Positions 31,609-43,397 of a stretch of DNA of 64,000 nucleotides are shown one piece after another. The DNA is from Doryteuthis pealeii (taxonomy: Eukaryota; Mollusca; Cephalopoda; Myopsida; Loliginidae): NCBI GenBank assembly GCA_023376005.1, contig CM042145.1, positions 16,547,022-16,611,021 of the forward strand. The letters run 5' to 3'. Position numbers and translations under genes: made by a program. The notes beneath the pieces were generated by a model. That model saw only the letters and a program-made list of their open reading frames with translations, did no database searches and was not told where the DNA came from. Numbering within the stretch: position 1 is the first letter of the stretch; each line of letters opens with the position of its first letter.

Positions 31609-32235
31609 TCATTCATCTGGTTTTGGCTTGTATTCTGGACTTGTAGATTCGTTCACAATATTGCAGAGGAAATTCCTATCTATATTTGGTTGTTCATGAC
31701 GACGAAGACGTCTGGACTTGTAGATTCGTTCACACATATTGCAGAGGAAATTCCTATCTATATTTGGTTGTTCATGACGACGAAGACGTCTGGACTTGTA
31801 GATTCGGTCACACATATTGCAGAGGAAATTCCTATCTATATTTGGTTGTTCATGACGATGAAGACGTCTGGACTTGTAGATTCGGTCACACATATTGCAG
31901 GGGAAATTCCCATCTACATTTGGTTGTTCATGACGACGAAGACGTCTGGACTTGTAGATTCGGTCACACATATTGCAGGGGAAATTCCCATCTACATTTG
32001 GTTGTTCATGACGACGAAGATGTCTGGACCCATTTGGTTGTTCATGACGATGAAGGCGTCGCCGCTCTGCAGTTTCATTATAGAGCTGCTTAGCTCATGT
32101 GTGGCAGGTGTCTCGCCAACCCTGTCTGTTGGAGGTCAGATCTTCCATGCTTGAAGGTGTGATATTACATTTCTTCAGCGTTGTCTTAATATGGTCTTTG
32201 AGCCACTTTTGGGGAGCTCAAGCTACATCTGGCAC
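31609..32235 (-). pseudogene. LINE C-terminus with amplified zinc-finger repeat
   Basis: The minus strand from about 32225 encodes APQKWLKDHIKTTLKKCNI, EDLTSNRQGWRDTCHT and, after an in-frame TGA, AKQLYNETAERRRLHRHEQ. This is the order of a LINE ORF2 C-terminal tail. The final knuckle is then repeated about five times in a 78-bp, 26-residue unit containing CNMC, YKSRRLRRHEQPN and RNFLCN. Each unit has CxxC and one His but lacks the second His of a C2H2 finger, so metal binding is doubtful. The last unit degrades and ends in KPKPDE-stop. Two in-frame TGA codons show that the LINE is dead. Confidence 0.65.
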
Positions 32236-32610
32236 ATTGCCACATTGAATTATTGATTTATTTTAATGGCATGTCAACATGTCTAGGGTTATTTTATGCT
32301 GAGAAGTCAGGGAATTTCATTCATTGTTCATATTTACATTTTTTGAATAGTTGTTTCTTAAGATGTTTTTTGATTTTTTTTTTTTTGCACACTATGCAAT
32401 TGAATATGAATCATTTTTACATAGATCAATTGGACCCATAGATGGGACCTTAACAAGTACTATCACTCCAAATCACAGTGGACCTGGGAGTAATAGCAAT
32501 GAAGGGGTACTCCAAACTCACCAGATGCAGTTTAGAGTCATACTCAGAACACCCCTTTTTTGGGGGGTGGGGTCTTACTCCTCTACAGGGGATATAATCA
32601 GCATATTCTA
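32235..32610 (-). repeat. Family C retroposon, antisense
   Basis: It has 'ggcatgtcaacatgtctagg', 'cccatagatgggaccttaac' and 'gtggacctgggagtaatagc' and reaches 'ttactcctctacagggg', close to the family's 5' end. Confidence 0.8.
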
Positions 32611-32679
32611 AACCTTGCTGACAGGGCAGACATTTCTGGAGTATTAAGAATAAATGATTGTTAAAGATCTAATGATCCC

Positions 32680-32708
32680 CTATAATAGTAGTAGTAGTAG
32701 TAGTAGTA
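32680..32708. repeat. (TAG)n microsatellite
   Basis: About nine AGT/TAG units immediately upstream of SINE A. Confidence 0.9.
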
Positions 32709-32715
32709 ACTCTCT

Positions 32716-32978
32716 TTAGGGGCCGGGTTAGCTCAGTTGGTAGAGCGTTCGGACAGAAACCACAAGGTTCCTAGTTCGATACCGGTCCCCACCAACTCAG
32801 CGTATGGGTAGCACAGGGATCTGTGCGGTAAAGTAAGGAGCTGATGGAAGGTGTGGTGCTCCACCTCAGATGCTAAAAACAATCTCCTTGGTCTAGCGCT
32901 ATATTGAAAAGGGGATAGACTCCCTCGCTGACTTGCTGATACCGACTTTAGGCTGCCCCGTCGACTTTTTTAATTTAG
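32716..32978 (+). repeat. SINE family A
   Basis: The head GGGCCGGGTTAGCTCAG and the matching CCGGTCCC preserve the acceptor stem; B box AGTTCGATACC. Body and 3' end as at 17346. Confidence 0.9.
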
Positions 32979-33024
32979 TAACTCTCTGTGAGTGAAATAG
33001 GAGGCCCTTTGTATGTATTTACAC

Positions 33025-33205
33025 AGCCGCTCTGCCATGGGTGGGATATGGGTTATGTTTTAGGCAGAATACAGCTGTTTTAAATTCAGAGGTTTCCTTT
33101 TCTTAGGGTGGTTGCAATACCATGTCTGAAGAGTCCAGTCTGCCCCACTATCTACCCAATCCTTCTGCCACGGGCAGGCTATGACACAAGGTTAAGAAAT
33201 ATCTG
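33025..33205 (-). repeat. SINE family B fragments, antisense
   Basis: Two overlapping pieces ('gccatgggtgggatatg' and 'ctgccacgggcaggctatg') each precede body sequence, showing a partial duplication of the 3' region. Confidence 0.6.
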
Positions 33206-33299
33206 TTTATGTGTATGTATATGTGTGTGTGTATGTGTGTCTACATACAAGAATGAGGTGTAAAAACACAAAATAGTTCTGAACATCGGTCTGTTTAAG

Positions 33300-33565
33300 G
33301 GGTCTAAAATACACTGACCACATCCCCCCACAAAGCTGTAAGACACCCCACACCCACCTAGAGATGTCCTGGGTATAACATAAAACTGTATCCAGGGGGG
33401 TGAGGCTTCAGTTCTGGAGCCCCTGGAGAGGGTGGAGTTACCCCTTCATTGCCATTATTTCCAGGTCTACTCTGATTTGCACACAATTGTATATTTTCAA
33501 TGTTTGTTTGTTTATTGATTTTTAATAGCATATCAACCCGTCTGGGGTTATGTCATGCCTTACGG
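33300..33565. repeat. Family C fragments in opposite orientations
   Basis: 'gtcctgggtataacataaaa' to 'ttatttccaggtctactctg' (sense) is followed by 'ttttaatagcatatcaaccc' (antisense 3' end) at about 33515-33565. Confidence 0.65.
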
Positions 33566-33984
33566 TTAGGAAGTTATACATATCGTGTATTTATATTTAT
33601 ATTTTTTAGTAATTGGTTTTAACAATGTGTTAGCATTATTGGGGATTATGTTGTATGGTATTAATTTGTTTCATGTCTATATTCTATGGTATAATTTTAT
33701 TTCCCTCAAAAAAGAGAGAATATCCTCCATGTTGACATTTTCAAACAGATCTTTCATATTGTTTGCTTTAAAATAACGGTTTCTGATATGAGCAAAAAAC
33801 TGCATTCCATGAATAAGTATTTAACTGTCAAAGGTGTTTGATATGTTCCACATTGTGGTTGTTGTTCTTGTTTGAGTATATAGGAGTGCTTTAGTCTTGT
33901 ATGACCAATGCGTAATCGGGACACAATAACTTGTTCCTTTCTAGACTTCCTTAAAGTTGGTCTCTAGCCTCCCAAAATGGGTTT

Positions 33985-34312
33985 GATTAGGAAAAGTTTA
34001 TTGTGTTTATATATTTTTAGGAAGAGTTTATTGTGTTTTATATATTTTAGGAAGAGTTTATTGTGTTTATATATTTTAGGAAGAGTTTAGTGTTTATATA
34101 TTTTAGGAAGAGTTTATGTGTTTATATATTTTTAGAAGAGTTTATTGTGTTTATATATTTTAGGAAGAGTTTATTGTGTTTATATATTTTAGGAAGAGTT
34201 TACTGTGTTTATATATTTTAGGAAGAGTTTATTGTGTTTATATATTTTAGGAAGAGTTTATTGTGTTTATATATTTTAGGAAGAGTTTATTGTGTTTATA
34301 TGTTTTCAAGTA
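33985..34312. repeat. 29-bp tandem repeat, about 11 units
   Basis: Unit TTTATTGTGTTTATATATTT plus TAGGAAGAG, with 1-4 bp length variants in the first half and nearly identical units in the second half. Confidence 0.92.
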
Positions 34313-34752
34313 TTCCTATCTAATATTAATAATTTATACACAATTATATGGTTTAAACTGGTGAACAAAGGTGAACAAATGCTAAATTTACTCTGTGTGT
34401 ATTATATACAAGATTTTTTTCTTTGTGCAATACTAATATTGACTATGTTAAATTGTGAGGATAATGATGGTAAACAAAATAATGCTGATGTTACTCTCCT
34501 GATTGAAGCATCAGTTGAATATAATGATTTTTGTATACCTCCAAAGAAATTACTGTTGATAGCTCTAATATAAGACAGAGATATTGAATATCTGGAAACG
34601 ATCAATATAGCTGATCTTGTAGTTTAACATCAATTATCACAGTTGCTGTGAGGGTTGAGGGTGGGTGGATCATGGAGCTTAATATCCCAAATTTGAATTT
34701 TTTCTTTTAAATTGATTCTAAAAAATAAGAAAAAAGAGAAAAAATGCCTGTA

Positions 34753-34918
34753 AGGGCCGGTTTAGCTCAGTCGGAAGAGTATCCGCCGAGGAACCACAAG
34801 GTTAACAGATTCGATACCAGCCCTTGCCAACTCAGCACATGAGTAGCACAGCTTCTGTGTGGTAAAGTGTGAAGCTGAAGATAGGTGTAGCACTCCACTT
34901 CACTCCAGTGCTAATGAA
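34753..34918 (+). repeat. SINE family A, 3'-truncated
   Basis: The head (GGTTTAGCTCAGTCGGAAG, GATTCGATACC) and half the body are present, stopping at 'cactccagtgctaatgaaaa', where SINE B begins. Confidence 0.85.
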
Positions 34919-34924
34919 AAGCGT

Positions 34925-35152
34925 GTACTAAAGGTGCATGGCATAATGGTTAGAGTCGTGGGAAATGGACTCGTCAACCTGAGTTCAAATTCTAGACAAG
35001 GCATTTCACATAGTGTTAATACCCTTGGGAAAGGTATGAATCCATATATTCTCCCTCCAGCTATGGATAAAATAGTAGGGCAGACTGAGCTTTTTAACCT
35101 TGGATAAGTAACCAGTCTAGGAGAAGGAAAACTCTGAATTTGAAAAACCTGT
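34925..35152 (+). repeat. SINE family B, sense, with head
   Basis: Head 'gcatggcataatggttagag' and 'gagttcaaattctagac', then the body to 'aggaaaactctgaatttg'. It follows a SINE A fragment directly, giving an A-B composite. Confidence 0.85.
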
Positions 35153-35344
35153 GGTCAGTCGTTGATTGGGTTTGTGGCATTACTTGTGCACCAATTCTTT
35201 TCTATTGACTGTGCCAAAAATTGTGGATGGTCCAACATAAGCCTTCACCACTATAAACAAAACACTGTGTGGGTTGTTCATTGGATGAACCCTCATGCAT
35301 CAAAATTGACGAGAGAGTCCATTTTTTTTTACTAATGGAAAAAT

Positions 35345-35895
35345 GATAGTCAATTATCTTCCCCTGCCACTAGAGGGCGGTTAGCCAGCATACGATGTTG
35401 GCGGCAAAACCAAACCCCATCACTTATCAAGGAGCAGTTAGCGAGGAGAGTCGCAAAAATAATCGCTCCCACCACCTTGCCATAAAAACAGCAAACTTTC
35501 TAAGGCTTTCTAAGGCTCTCGATAGCATACTAACAGAAGGCTGACGTACTACATTCCCACCAAAAAGGGCACATTTTTACCAGGCGAATAGCTTCTAAAA
35601 ATCACTCCCTACACCTTTACTTATCGGACGAGAACCGACCAAGACGAAGCGTGTAACAGCATTCCAAAACCAGCGAGTAGAACACCTTTTTAGCGCACTT
35701 CACCAAGAACTTTTATTTCACCTCCCAGATAAGTCTAGTAGCAAATGCCATTAAAATTTGCAACAATTTCTGTACTTTGATAATATGTGTCTGTATTTTA
35801 TATTTGTGTTTGTTTCCTTCTTTCGTCCAAATAATAACCACTACTACCGGAGAATAAGAGCTCCAAACGAACCCCGTAAATACTCTTATTACTCC
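35345..35895 (+). mobile_element. LTR-like family M, second copy
   Basis: Collinear with 7035-7240 and 7690-7915. It lacks the 97-bp and 53-bp arrays, showing the ancestral, single-unit state (one 'aataagagctcc...cgtaaatac' segment). A SINE A 3' fragment follows at 35897-35950. Confidence 0.45.
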
Positions 35896-36069
35896 CTTGC
35901 TGTCCAGCTGATACCAACAATAGGTCATTCTGCCGATTTTACTTTTTACTTTTTATAAAATTTGAATTATCATTCATTGAAAAAAAAAAAAAACACTTAA
36001 AAATATCACCTGAGATAATATCCCAAAGAAACATAGAAAATTATTATTTTACGATTTTCATTTAAATGA

Positions 36070-36337
36070 CTAAAAGTAAGTAAAAGTAAAGTCGTCGAGG
36101 AGGCCTAAAGTCGGTATCAGCCAGACAGCGAGGGAGTCTATCCCCTTTTCATTAGCGCTAGACCAAGGAGATTGTTTTTAGTGTCTGAGGCGGAGCGCCA
36201 CACCTACCATCAGCTCCTCATTTTGCCGCACAGATCCCTGTGCTACTCATACGCTGAGTTGGCGAGGGCCGGTATCGAGCCAGGAACCTTGAGGTACCCA
36301 GCCAAACACTCTACTACCGACTGAGCTAAGAGCCAAA
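36070..36337 (-). repeat. SINE family A, antisense
   Basis: Complete from the tail 'agtaaaagtaaagtcgtcga' to the inverse A box 'ccgactgagctaagagcc'. Confidence 0.9.
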
Positions 36338-36479
36338 TTCCTGTTACTTTCCCTCATCAGCCCAGAAAACATGATTTATGTATGAGCACTTGACTGTAGA
36401 AAATTACTTAGATGATTGATGGACGTATGATAATTTTGGATACTAAACTATGAGATTGCTTTAATATGACCTCTTAAAT

Positions 36480-37190
36480 TACCTTATATACTTGCAAATG
36501 GGTTGCTTTTTTTTTTTTACCAAAAATTCCACCAAAATCAGAGGTGCAACAAAATATCCATTCGATATAAATGTAAAACAGAACTACTTTCATTTTTATT
36601 TATCATTAAGTTGCAACGACCAGCAATTGCAATGATCGAAATGCATACAATCTGCATTTGAAAGTTTTTGAAGGTTTTCATATACACAAAATATATATAT
36701 ATATCAAAGATTCCTACTGACTCATTGCTTTAAACTGACCTGATGTTACTGACTTTCACACCTTTTTTTTTTTTTACCCAGGTTCATTTACAATTATAGT
36801 ACTAAGAATTGCAACCCTTATTTCTATATATAAACCAATATGAACACAATGCTTCAAGCAAATTATAAAACAATTTTAATTATTTCTATTTAATAATAAT
36901 CACTTGTTTGCAAATGAATATATCATATCACCATATATACTCATGGATAGGTCACACTTTTTTAAATACCACCAAAATCAGTGGTGCAACCTATCCAATA
37001 TAAATCTAAAACAGCACTATAATTTTTATCTATCATTAAATTGCAATGATGTGAGATGTGTACAATATGCATTTGAAAGCTTTTGAAGGTTTTCATATAC
37101 ACAAAATATATATATCAAAGATTACTACTGACTCATTGCTTTAAACTGACTTGATGTTGCTGACTGTTATGTTTTTTTACCCAGGCTCAT
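36480..37190. repeat. Direct duplication of about 300 bp, 445 bp apart
   Basis: 'accaccaaaatcagtggtgc', 'ttttgaaggttttcatatac' and 'actgactcattgctttaaac' occur in both 36480-36790 and 36930-37190, with moderate divergence and indels. Confidence 0.8.
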
Positions 37191-37424
37191 CACTTATTCA
37201 TGGTTTTTTCTCACATCAGAAACCATTATCTTAATGCAAACAATATGAAAGATCTATTTGAAAAGTCAACATAGAAGACATTCTGTCCTTTTTGAGGGAA
37301 ATAAAATTATACCATAGAATATAGACATGAACCTAATCAATACCATACAACATAATCCCCAATGATGCTCACACATTGTTAAAACCAATTACTACAAAAG
37401 TGTAAATACAGATACGCAACATAG

Positions 37425-37505
37425 ATTACTTCCTAACCATTTGGCATGACCTAACCCCAGACGGGTTGATATGTCATTAAAATCAACCAACCAACCAACC
37501 AACTA
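37425..37505 (+). repeat. Family C 3' end
   Basis: 'gacgggttgatatgtcatta' followed by (AACC)n rather than (AATC)n, a tail variant. Confidence 0.75.
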
Positions 37506-37765
37506 GGCTCATTTATGTTTATATTACTAAGAAACACAATCTTTATTTTTATATATTTACTTTATGCATCACAGTTTATGGCAAAGTGTTCTAGATCGAA
37601 TATTTGTAAGCAAAATCTTGAAACAAAAGGTGAATATTTAATAAGTTTTATCTTAGAATAGGTTGTGCAACTAGCCAGATTATAATTTGACCTATCTGTG
37701 GGTCAACTCCAAATATCCATTTTGACAACCACAAAAGGTCATTTGCAGTGGTGTGCAGTAATATG

Positions 37766-38029
37766 GGACCATATGACCTTTAGGAACCCTTTTTTGATCT
37801 CGATTAAGAAAGGACATGTTTTTCATTTACACTGTCAATATCCGGTTGTTTTAACAGACGATTTCTAGATTTAAAAAAAAATTATAAAACTAACCCTAAC
37901 CCTAACCTTAACCCTAACCCTAACCCCTAACCCTACCCCTAACAAACAACCGGATATTGATAGTGTAAATGAAAAACATGTCCTTTCTTAATCGAGATCA
38001 AAAAGGAGTGCCTAAAGGTAATATGGTCC
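37766..38029. mobile_element. Foldback MITE with CCCTAA core and 8-bp TSD
   Basis: 264 bp; ends GGACCATAT and ATATGGTCC; perfect 8-bp duplication GTAATATG at 37758-37765 and 38030-38037. The core (about 37888-37943) has about nine CCCTAA-type units, oriented opposite to 24961 because the element is inverted. Confidence 0.93.
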
Positions 38030-38316
38030 GTAATATGAATCTTTTTTTCGGGGAGTATGATGAAATTTGTTTGGCTTGAAAAATATTGCATCATAGATGA
38101 TTGAATCCTATTTTTATCAGACCCAGACACTATTGTCACAACTGATGATTAGTTGTCATAGGGCCATTATCTGCAATGGACGTTACTCCAAGGAAGTGTA
38201 CAAAAATTGTAATGCTGTATGAACTCATTGTTAAGCCTTATAGAGAGATCACGCATATAATAACAATAACAGAATTATTCATTTTTGCTTCAATTAATTT
38301 GCACAAGGGTGTAGAA

Positions 38317-38819
38317 CAGGGTTTCTCAAAGGGGTCTACATAAACCCCCTGGGGTCTATACAACAACTCGGGGTGGTTGTAAGTATTAGGGGTCTACAAG
38401 GTGTCTATGGAAACTACTAAGCTTTCTTAGTAATTAGAAGAAATTAATTCTACAAGAATCCTGGAAAACATGCTCATGTTGATATATTTTCAAAAGTTTA
38501 AGCCCAATATTCATGAACTTATCAAAAGTCATCAGTCTCACCAATCACATTAGGAAATGTGCTTCCTTGGTAAATTATTAAGTTAGTATTAAATATTTGC
38601 AGCTTTTTTTTTTTACATGTTATGCTTACTTTACTGTTTATTTTACGGTTATTTTACAATGAACAGTTTTACATAAACATGTGTGCTGAATTCATTAATT
38701 ATATAATTGGCTTCAACAAAACAACTGCAAGATGGACTGGGGTATATAAGGAGGGGGTTCATGATAGGTCAATCAAATTTTTGTTGGGGTCTACGGACTT
38801 AAAAGTTTCAGAAGCCCTG
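38317..38819 (+). mobile_element. hAT-like non-autonomous transposon
   Basis: 503 bp; ends CAGGGTTTCTCAAA and TTTCAGAAGCCCTG are imperfect inverted repeats typical of hAT elements. Flanks GTGTAGAA and GTCTAGAA (7 of 8) form the target duplication. Inside, 'ggggtctacggacttaaaag' is shared with 46.03 kb. No transposase. Confidence 0.85.
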
Positions 38820-39139
38820 GTCTAGAAGATTACCCAGATGATTGATGAATGTATGATAATTTTGGATGTTAAACTATGAGATTACTTTGATATGATCTTT
38901 GTAAGCATAATTACATTTCTCAGGGGAACTTTGGGGCTCAACTGAAAATTAATTTTTCACAAAATATGTAACACCATAGGGAAACACGAAAGGTAATTAC
39001 CTCCCATGTCTGCCAATAGCCACCAGGTGGCATGATTAACATAGCATATAGAGAAGATATGGCAAAGTTAAATCATTTTATCACTCTTCCTGCATTAACA
39101 GAAGGAACAATATACCAGTTGCATTCCTGTCCATACCAA

Positions 39140-39202
39140 ATGACTCATAAATGCATAAGATACATGGGCATTGCCTATGTATCTTATTCATTTATGAGTC
39201 TT
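39140..39202. repeat. Small palindrome
   Basis: Arms 'actcataaatgcataagata' and 'tatcttattcatttatgagt' flank a short loop. Confidence 0.8.
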
Positions 39203-39279
39203 TGTTCCCATGGGTCTTATATGCCATGGATCATATATACATATGGGTCTTATATAACATCACATATGGTTCTTGATAT

Positions 39280-39955
39280 CTTTTTTATCTTTATCTTATT
39301 TCTATATTTTTTATTAGTTTTTCAATCTAATTTATTTTTGCCTATTTTTTTGTTCCTTTGTTTCCTTCTTTATTTTTTGTTATATTTTTTATTATTTATT
39401 TTTTTGCCTTTTTAAAAAAATCCTTCTCATCCATTCTTCTTTTTTTTTTTCTTTTTTTCTTTTTTTCTTTCCCTTTTTCCATTTTTTCTTTTTTCATTCT
39501 TTTCTTTCCCTTTTTCATTCCTTTTTTTTGTTCCCGTTTTCCATTATTTTTTCTTTCCCTTTTTTATTCTGTTTTTTCTTTCCTCCTTTCCAATCCTTTT
39601 TCCTCTTTTTTCATTCTTTTTTTCTTTCCTTTTTTTCTATTCATTTTTTTCTCTCTTTCCTTTTTTCCATTCTTTTTTCTTTCCCTTTCCATTCTCTTTT
39701 CTTTCATTTTTCATTCTTTTTTTCTTTCATTTTTCCATTCTTTTTTTCTTTTTTCCATTCTTTTTTCTTTCATTTTTCATTCTTTTTTTCATTTCATTCT
39801 TTTTTTCTTTTTCATTCTTTTTTTTCTTTCATTTTTCCATTCTTTTTTTCTTTTTTCCATTCTTTTTTTCTTTCCCCTTTCCATTCTTTTTTTTAATTTT
39901 TTCCCCTTTTCACTATTTTTCTTTTTTTTCTTTCCCTCTTTCCATTCTTTTTAGA
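39280..39955. repeat. Pyrimidine-rich tract of about 675 bp
   Basis: Almost only T and C on this strand, built from variants of CATTCTTTTTTTCTTT and CCCTTTTTCCA. Frames of 122-198 codons here encode Phe/Ser/Leu runs and are not genes. Confidence 0.95.
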
Positions 39956-40139
39956 CACCAAATTACATCACGCATAATTACACACACTTGACTTTAATAA
40001 CAATTATCAAAATTTAAACAAAGGAAATGTCATCCAAATTTAGAAGTTGGGTCAATATCCACATTTTCAATTTTATAACAAATAATTCAGGTTAACAGCA
40101 CTGTAATGGTAAACCAAAGCCAGGCTTTATTAGATCTTC

Positions 40140-40370
40140 TTTTTCCGATGTAGGTATCATTGGGGAATGAGAAAAGTTTTGTTAGCATCCCATCTATGGG
40201 TTAAATAAAATCATTTTGAAATTATCACATTCCTATGCAAAAAAAATACTCTTAAGAAACAACACAAAAAATGTTGATAGGAATGTATAATGAATGGGAT
40301 TCCCCAACCTCTAGGCACAAAATAACCCTAGATAGGTTGACATGCCATTAAAATCAATCAACATCAGATG
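40140..40370 (+). repeat. Family C retroposon 3' half
   Basis: 'tagcatcccatctatgggtt' to 'gttgacatgccattaaaatc' with an (AATC)n remnant. Confidence 0.8.
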
Positions 40371-40385
40371 TAAGTTGTTAAAATG

Positions 40386-41240
40386 TTGGTGGAGTGGCCT
40401 ATTATCAGTATCAGCTGGAAGCGAGGGAGTCTATCCCCTTTTTTCGCTAGTGCTAGACCAGGGAGATTGTCATTGCTGAGATGGAGCACCACCCTTACCA
40501 TCACACCTTACCGTACAAATCAGATTATATGAAATATGATTATATGAAATATGAAATTGTCAGATTCTCAGTTGGTAGAGCACCCACCTAGGAATCGCAA
40601 TGTTCCTAGTTTGATACCGGTCCCCGCCAACTCTTTGCAGTAAAGTGAGGAGCTGATGGTAAGTGTGGTGCTCCATATCATCAAAAACAATCTCCCTGGT
40701 CTAGCGCTAGCAAAAAGGGGATAGACCTCCTGGACTTACCGGTCCCTGCCAACTCAGCACATGAGTAGCACAGATTGAGTAATCTGATCTTTGCAGTAAA
40801 GTGGGGAGCTGATGGTAAGTGTGGTGCTCCATATCATGAAAAACAATCTCCCTGGTCTAGCGCTAGCAAAAAAGGGATAGACCTCCTGGACTTACCAGTC
40901 CCTGCCAACTCAGCACATGAGTAGCACAGATTGAGTAATCTGATCTTTGCAGTAAAGTGGGGAGCTGATGGTAAGTGTGGTGCTCCATATCATCAAAAAC
41001 AATCTCCCTGGTCTAGCGCTAGCAAAAAGGGGATAGACCTCCTGGACTTACCGGTCCCTGCCAACTCAGCACATGAGTAGCACAGATTGAGTAATCTGAT
41101 CTTTGCAGTAAAGTGGGGAGCTGATGGTAAGTGTGGTGCTCCATATCATCAAAAATAATCTCCCTGGTTTAGCGCTAGCAAAAAGGAGATAGACTTCCAC
41201 GCTGTTTGGCTGATACCAACAATAGGCCGCTCTGTCAAAT
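40386..41240 (+). repeat. SINE A cluster with 156-bp internal tandem repeat
   Basis: An antisense fragment (40386-40520) is followed by a sense copy from 40561. A 156-bp unit, marked by CTTACC ending at 40740, 40896 and 41052, is repeated about three times and spans body sequence from 'ccctgccaactcagcacatg' to 'ggggatagacctcctggact'. The units are nearly identical, so the amplification is recent. The last unit runs into the normal 3' end at 41238. Confidence 0.9.
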
Positions 41241-41334
41241 TTAATTTTTTATAATTCTCTTGATATTTTTCTCATTGTTAACCTTCCCTGCACTAATTAA
41301 ATTTTTGTACACCAACATGCAGATACAGATGGTT

Positions 41335-42035
41335 GGTTGTTTTGTTTTACGGCATATCAGCCCTTTTCGGGTCATTTAATGCCGAACCAAGTCATTTTTC
41401 ATAAACAAAGAATACAGGTTGCTTATACCTGCATAACTAATTTGTTAAATTGGATTATTTGGATTATTCGGACTATTGTCCTCATCTTTATCATTATCCT
41501 CACAAAGTTTCGGCTGATGTGCCCTCCAGCCTTCTTCAGGTATTTCTTGTTGGAAACCTTATCAAACTCGGTAACCTTCTATTTGAACTTGCGAACCTTC
41601 TTGTCAAACTCCAGAGGCTTCATGTCATAATTGGGAGCCTTCACAGAACTTCGAACCGAACCGTTTATTCAATCCACCCGGGGTAGACTGTTCTCATTCT
41701 GTTAACCATGGCCGGGTACAAGAGTTAAGCTTTGTTAATTATTCTATGTTACTATAACCCTTGGCCAGGATTGAACCTGCAGCCCACAGAGATGACTGTT
41801 ACTTTGAACTGTATTAACTCTACACCTATATCTGTTGCGCCATGTGCCCAATTGGATTATTTGGATTATTTTCCTCATTCTTCATTCTTATCTACACAAC
41901 GTTTCGGCCAATGTACCTTCCAGCCTTCTTCATGTATTTCTTGTCAGACTTGTGAAACTTCTCAAACTCGGAAACCTTCTCTTTGAACTCACTAACCTTC
42001 TTGCCAAACTCGATTATGACATTGAAAGCTCCTGA
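41335..42035 (-). repeat. Family J repeats with hammerhead-like core
   Basis: Two copies (about 41443-41640 and 41850-42020) are antisense to 53249-53385. On the minus strand each carries 'CTGAAGA...AGCCGAAAC' or a mutated form, and GAGTTTG/GAGTTCG repeats. A palindromic 'ggcatatcagcc...gtcatttaatgcc' unit precedes the first at 41352-41393. Confidence 0.6.
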
Positions 42036-42039
42036 GTTC

Positions 42040-42960
42040 GAGTTCAGAATTATCAAAGTACAAATCAAAGAAATTACCTTCCACCATCTTACTTTGATTC
42101 TGAAATCGAAGTTTCACTCTTGTTCTAAATTTAGAAAGACATCCCACAAAGCTGGTGATATAACATTGTTATATACCCTACCTATGAACATTATTTGGTA
42201 TGTCCCAATCCTCATAAATACGAGAGTATTATACTGACTGAGTAGTCTGTTACCACTAGCAGTGGTTTACTTTTTTTTCACGCTGCTGGCAAGTATTGCA
42301 TTTTGTTAATATTATAAAGATTCCATTTCATTTCCAACCTCCATTTTGGTTATTTCTCATTTAGTTACCTTTGTTAGGTTACAACATAAATACCTTGACT
42401 TACTAGCACTCCAACTTACAGGTTTTCCAAATTTTATGAACTGTAACTTGATTTTGTTGTGAGTTAAAATTTGAGGTACAATCAAGCTTCAGATATGATC
42501 ATGTTAATAATCATATGCAAATGAGTTTTCATAACCACTTTCTATTGGTCAGTAAAAATGAAATGTGTATAGAAAGGTGGAGAATTCTGCATCACATGAT
42601 TAAAAAGAATTTAACTTGATTTCTGTATCTTGAGTGCACAGGCACGGAGCCATTTATGCTTGGTTCTTGTACAGTAAAAGTTAATCTTGAGTTTTTAAAT
42701 AAATACTTCTTAGACTTTATAATCTCGAAACATTTTTAATTATAAGAAGACATCCATAGAAAACGTGTGTATTCCTTTCCTTCTTTTTATTCAACAAGAT
42801 TTAAAATTTAAAACAGCTTTTTATTTTTATTTTTAGTCTGCATTGCTGCATGGATAAGTGTGGAATAGATTTTCTAATACACACCTCATTTTTTGCTTTT
42901 CTTTTTTCCTTCTTGTAAGAACATGAGATTTAATCGTCTTTAGAAAGCGCTAAGTTAAGT
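42040..42960. other. Unassigned A+T-rich sequence
   Basis: ATGCAAAT (octamer-like, about 42516) and CTATTGGTC (about 42542) could belong to an LTR promoter, but no borders are visible. No gene. Confidence 0.3.
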
Positions 42961-43051
42961 TTGAAATCTTCATTCTTAGCCATCACACTCTTCAGTATAA
43001 AGAAAATGACTCAACATAATCGAGAGATATTTTCAAAGAAAATCAGAACAA

Positions 43052-43100
43052 ATGTCACACACACACATACACACACACACACATACATACACACACATAC
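43052..43100. repeat. (CA)n microsatellite, interrupted
   Basis: ACAC/ACAT tract of about 50 bp; a homologous segment with a longer tract lies at 44252-44324. Confidence 0.9.
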
Positions 43101-43189
43101 AAAGGGACTGCTGGGACATTCTGAGTTTGTGGTGACAAGGATTTGGCCTCAAAACGTTGCCTAGCCTAGGCTTTGCTAGTGGCAAAGAT

Positions 43190-43255
43190 GTTTGAGTTTG
43201 AGTTTTGCTTAATGGCATATCAAACTCTGTGGGGTCATTTAATGCCAGGGCAAAG
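43190..43255. repeat. Short palindromic repeat of the 'ggcat...atgcc' type
   Basis: 'taatggcatatcaaactctg' and 'ggggtcatttaatgcc' resemble units at 41350 and 51195 and the 3' end of family C. Confidence 0.55.
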
Positions 43256-43331
43256 ATGTGGTCTTTTTTGGTTGGATATATATATATGTATATTATAATT
43301 GTGATAAAAATTTTGGTCTTTTTTGGTTGGA

Positions 43332-43332
43332 T

Positions 43333-43380
<48 letters not shown>
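43332..43380. repeat. (TA)n microsatellite
   Basis: About 46 bp of AT dinucleotide. Confidence 0.95.
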
Positions 43381-43384
<4 letters not shown>

Positions 43385-43397
43385 AATATATTTTAAA

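Noticed and set aside
31609..31971. Host C2H2 zinc-finger gene
   Set aside because: The repeat lacks the second His, spacing between Cys and His is one residue short, and the upstream sequence is a LINE C-terminal tail with stop codons.
39358..39954. 198-codon frame rich in Phe, Ser and Leu
   Set aside because: It is a direct translation of the pyrimidine-rich tract. Overlapping frames have the same composition and there is no domain.
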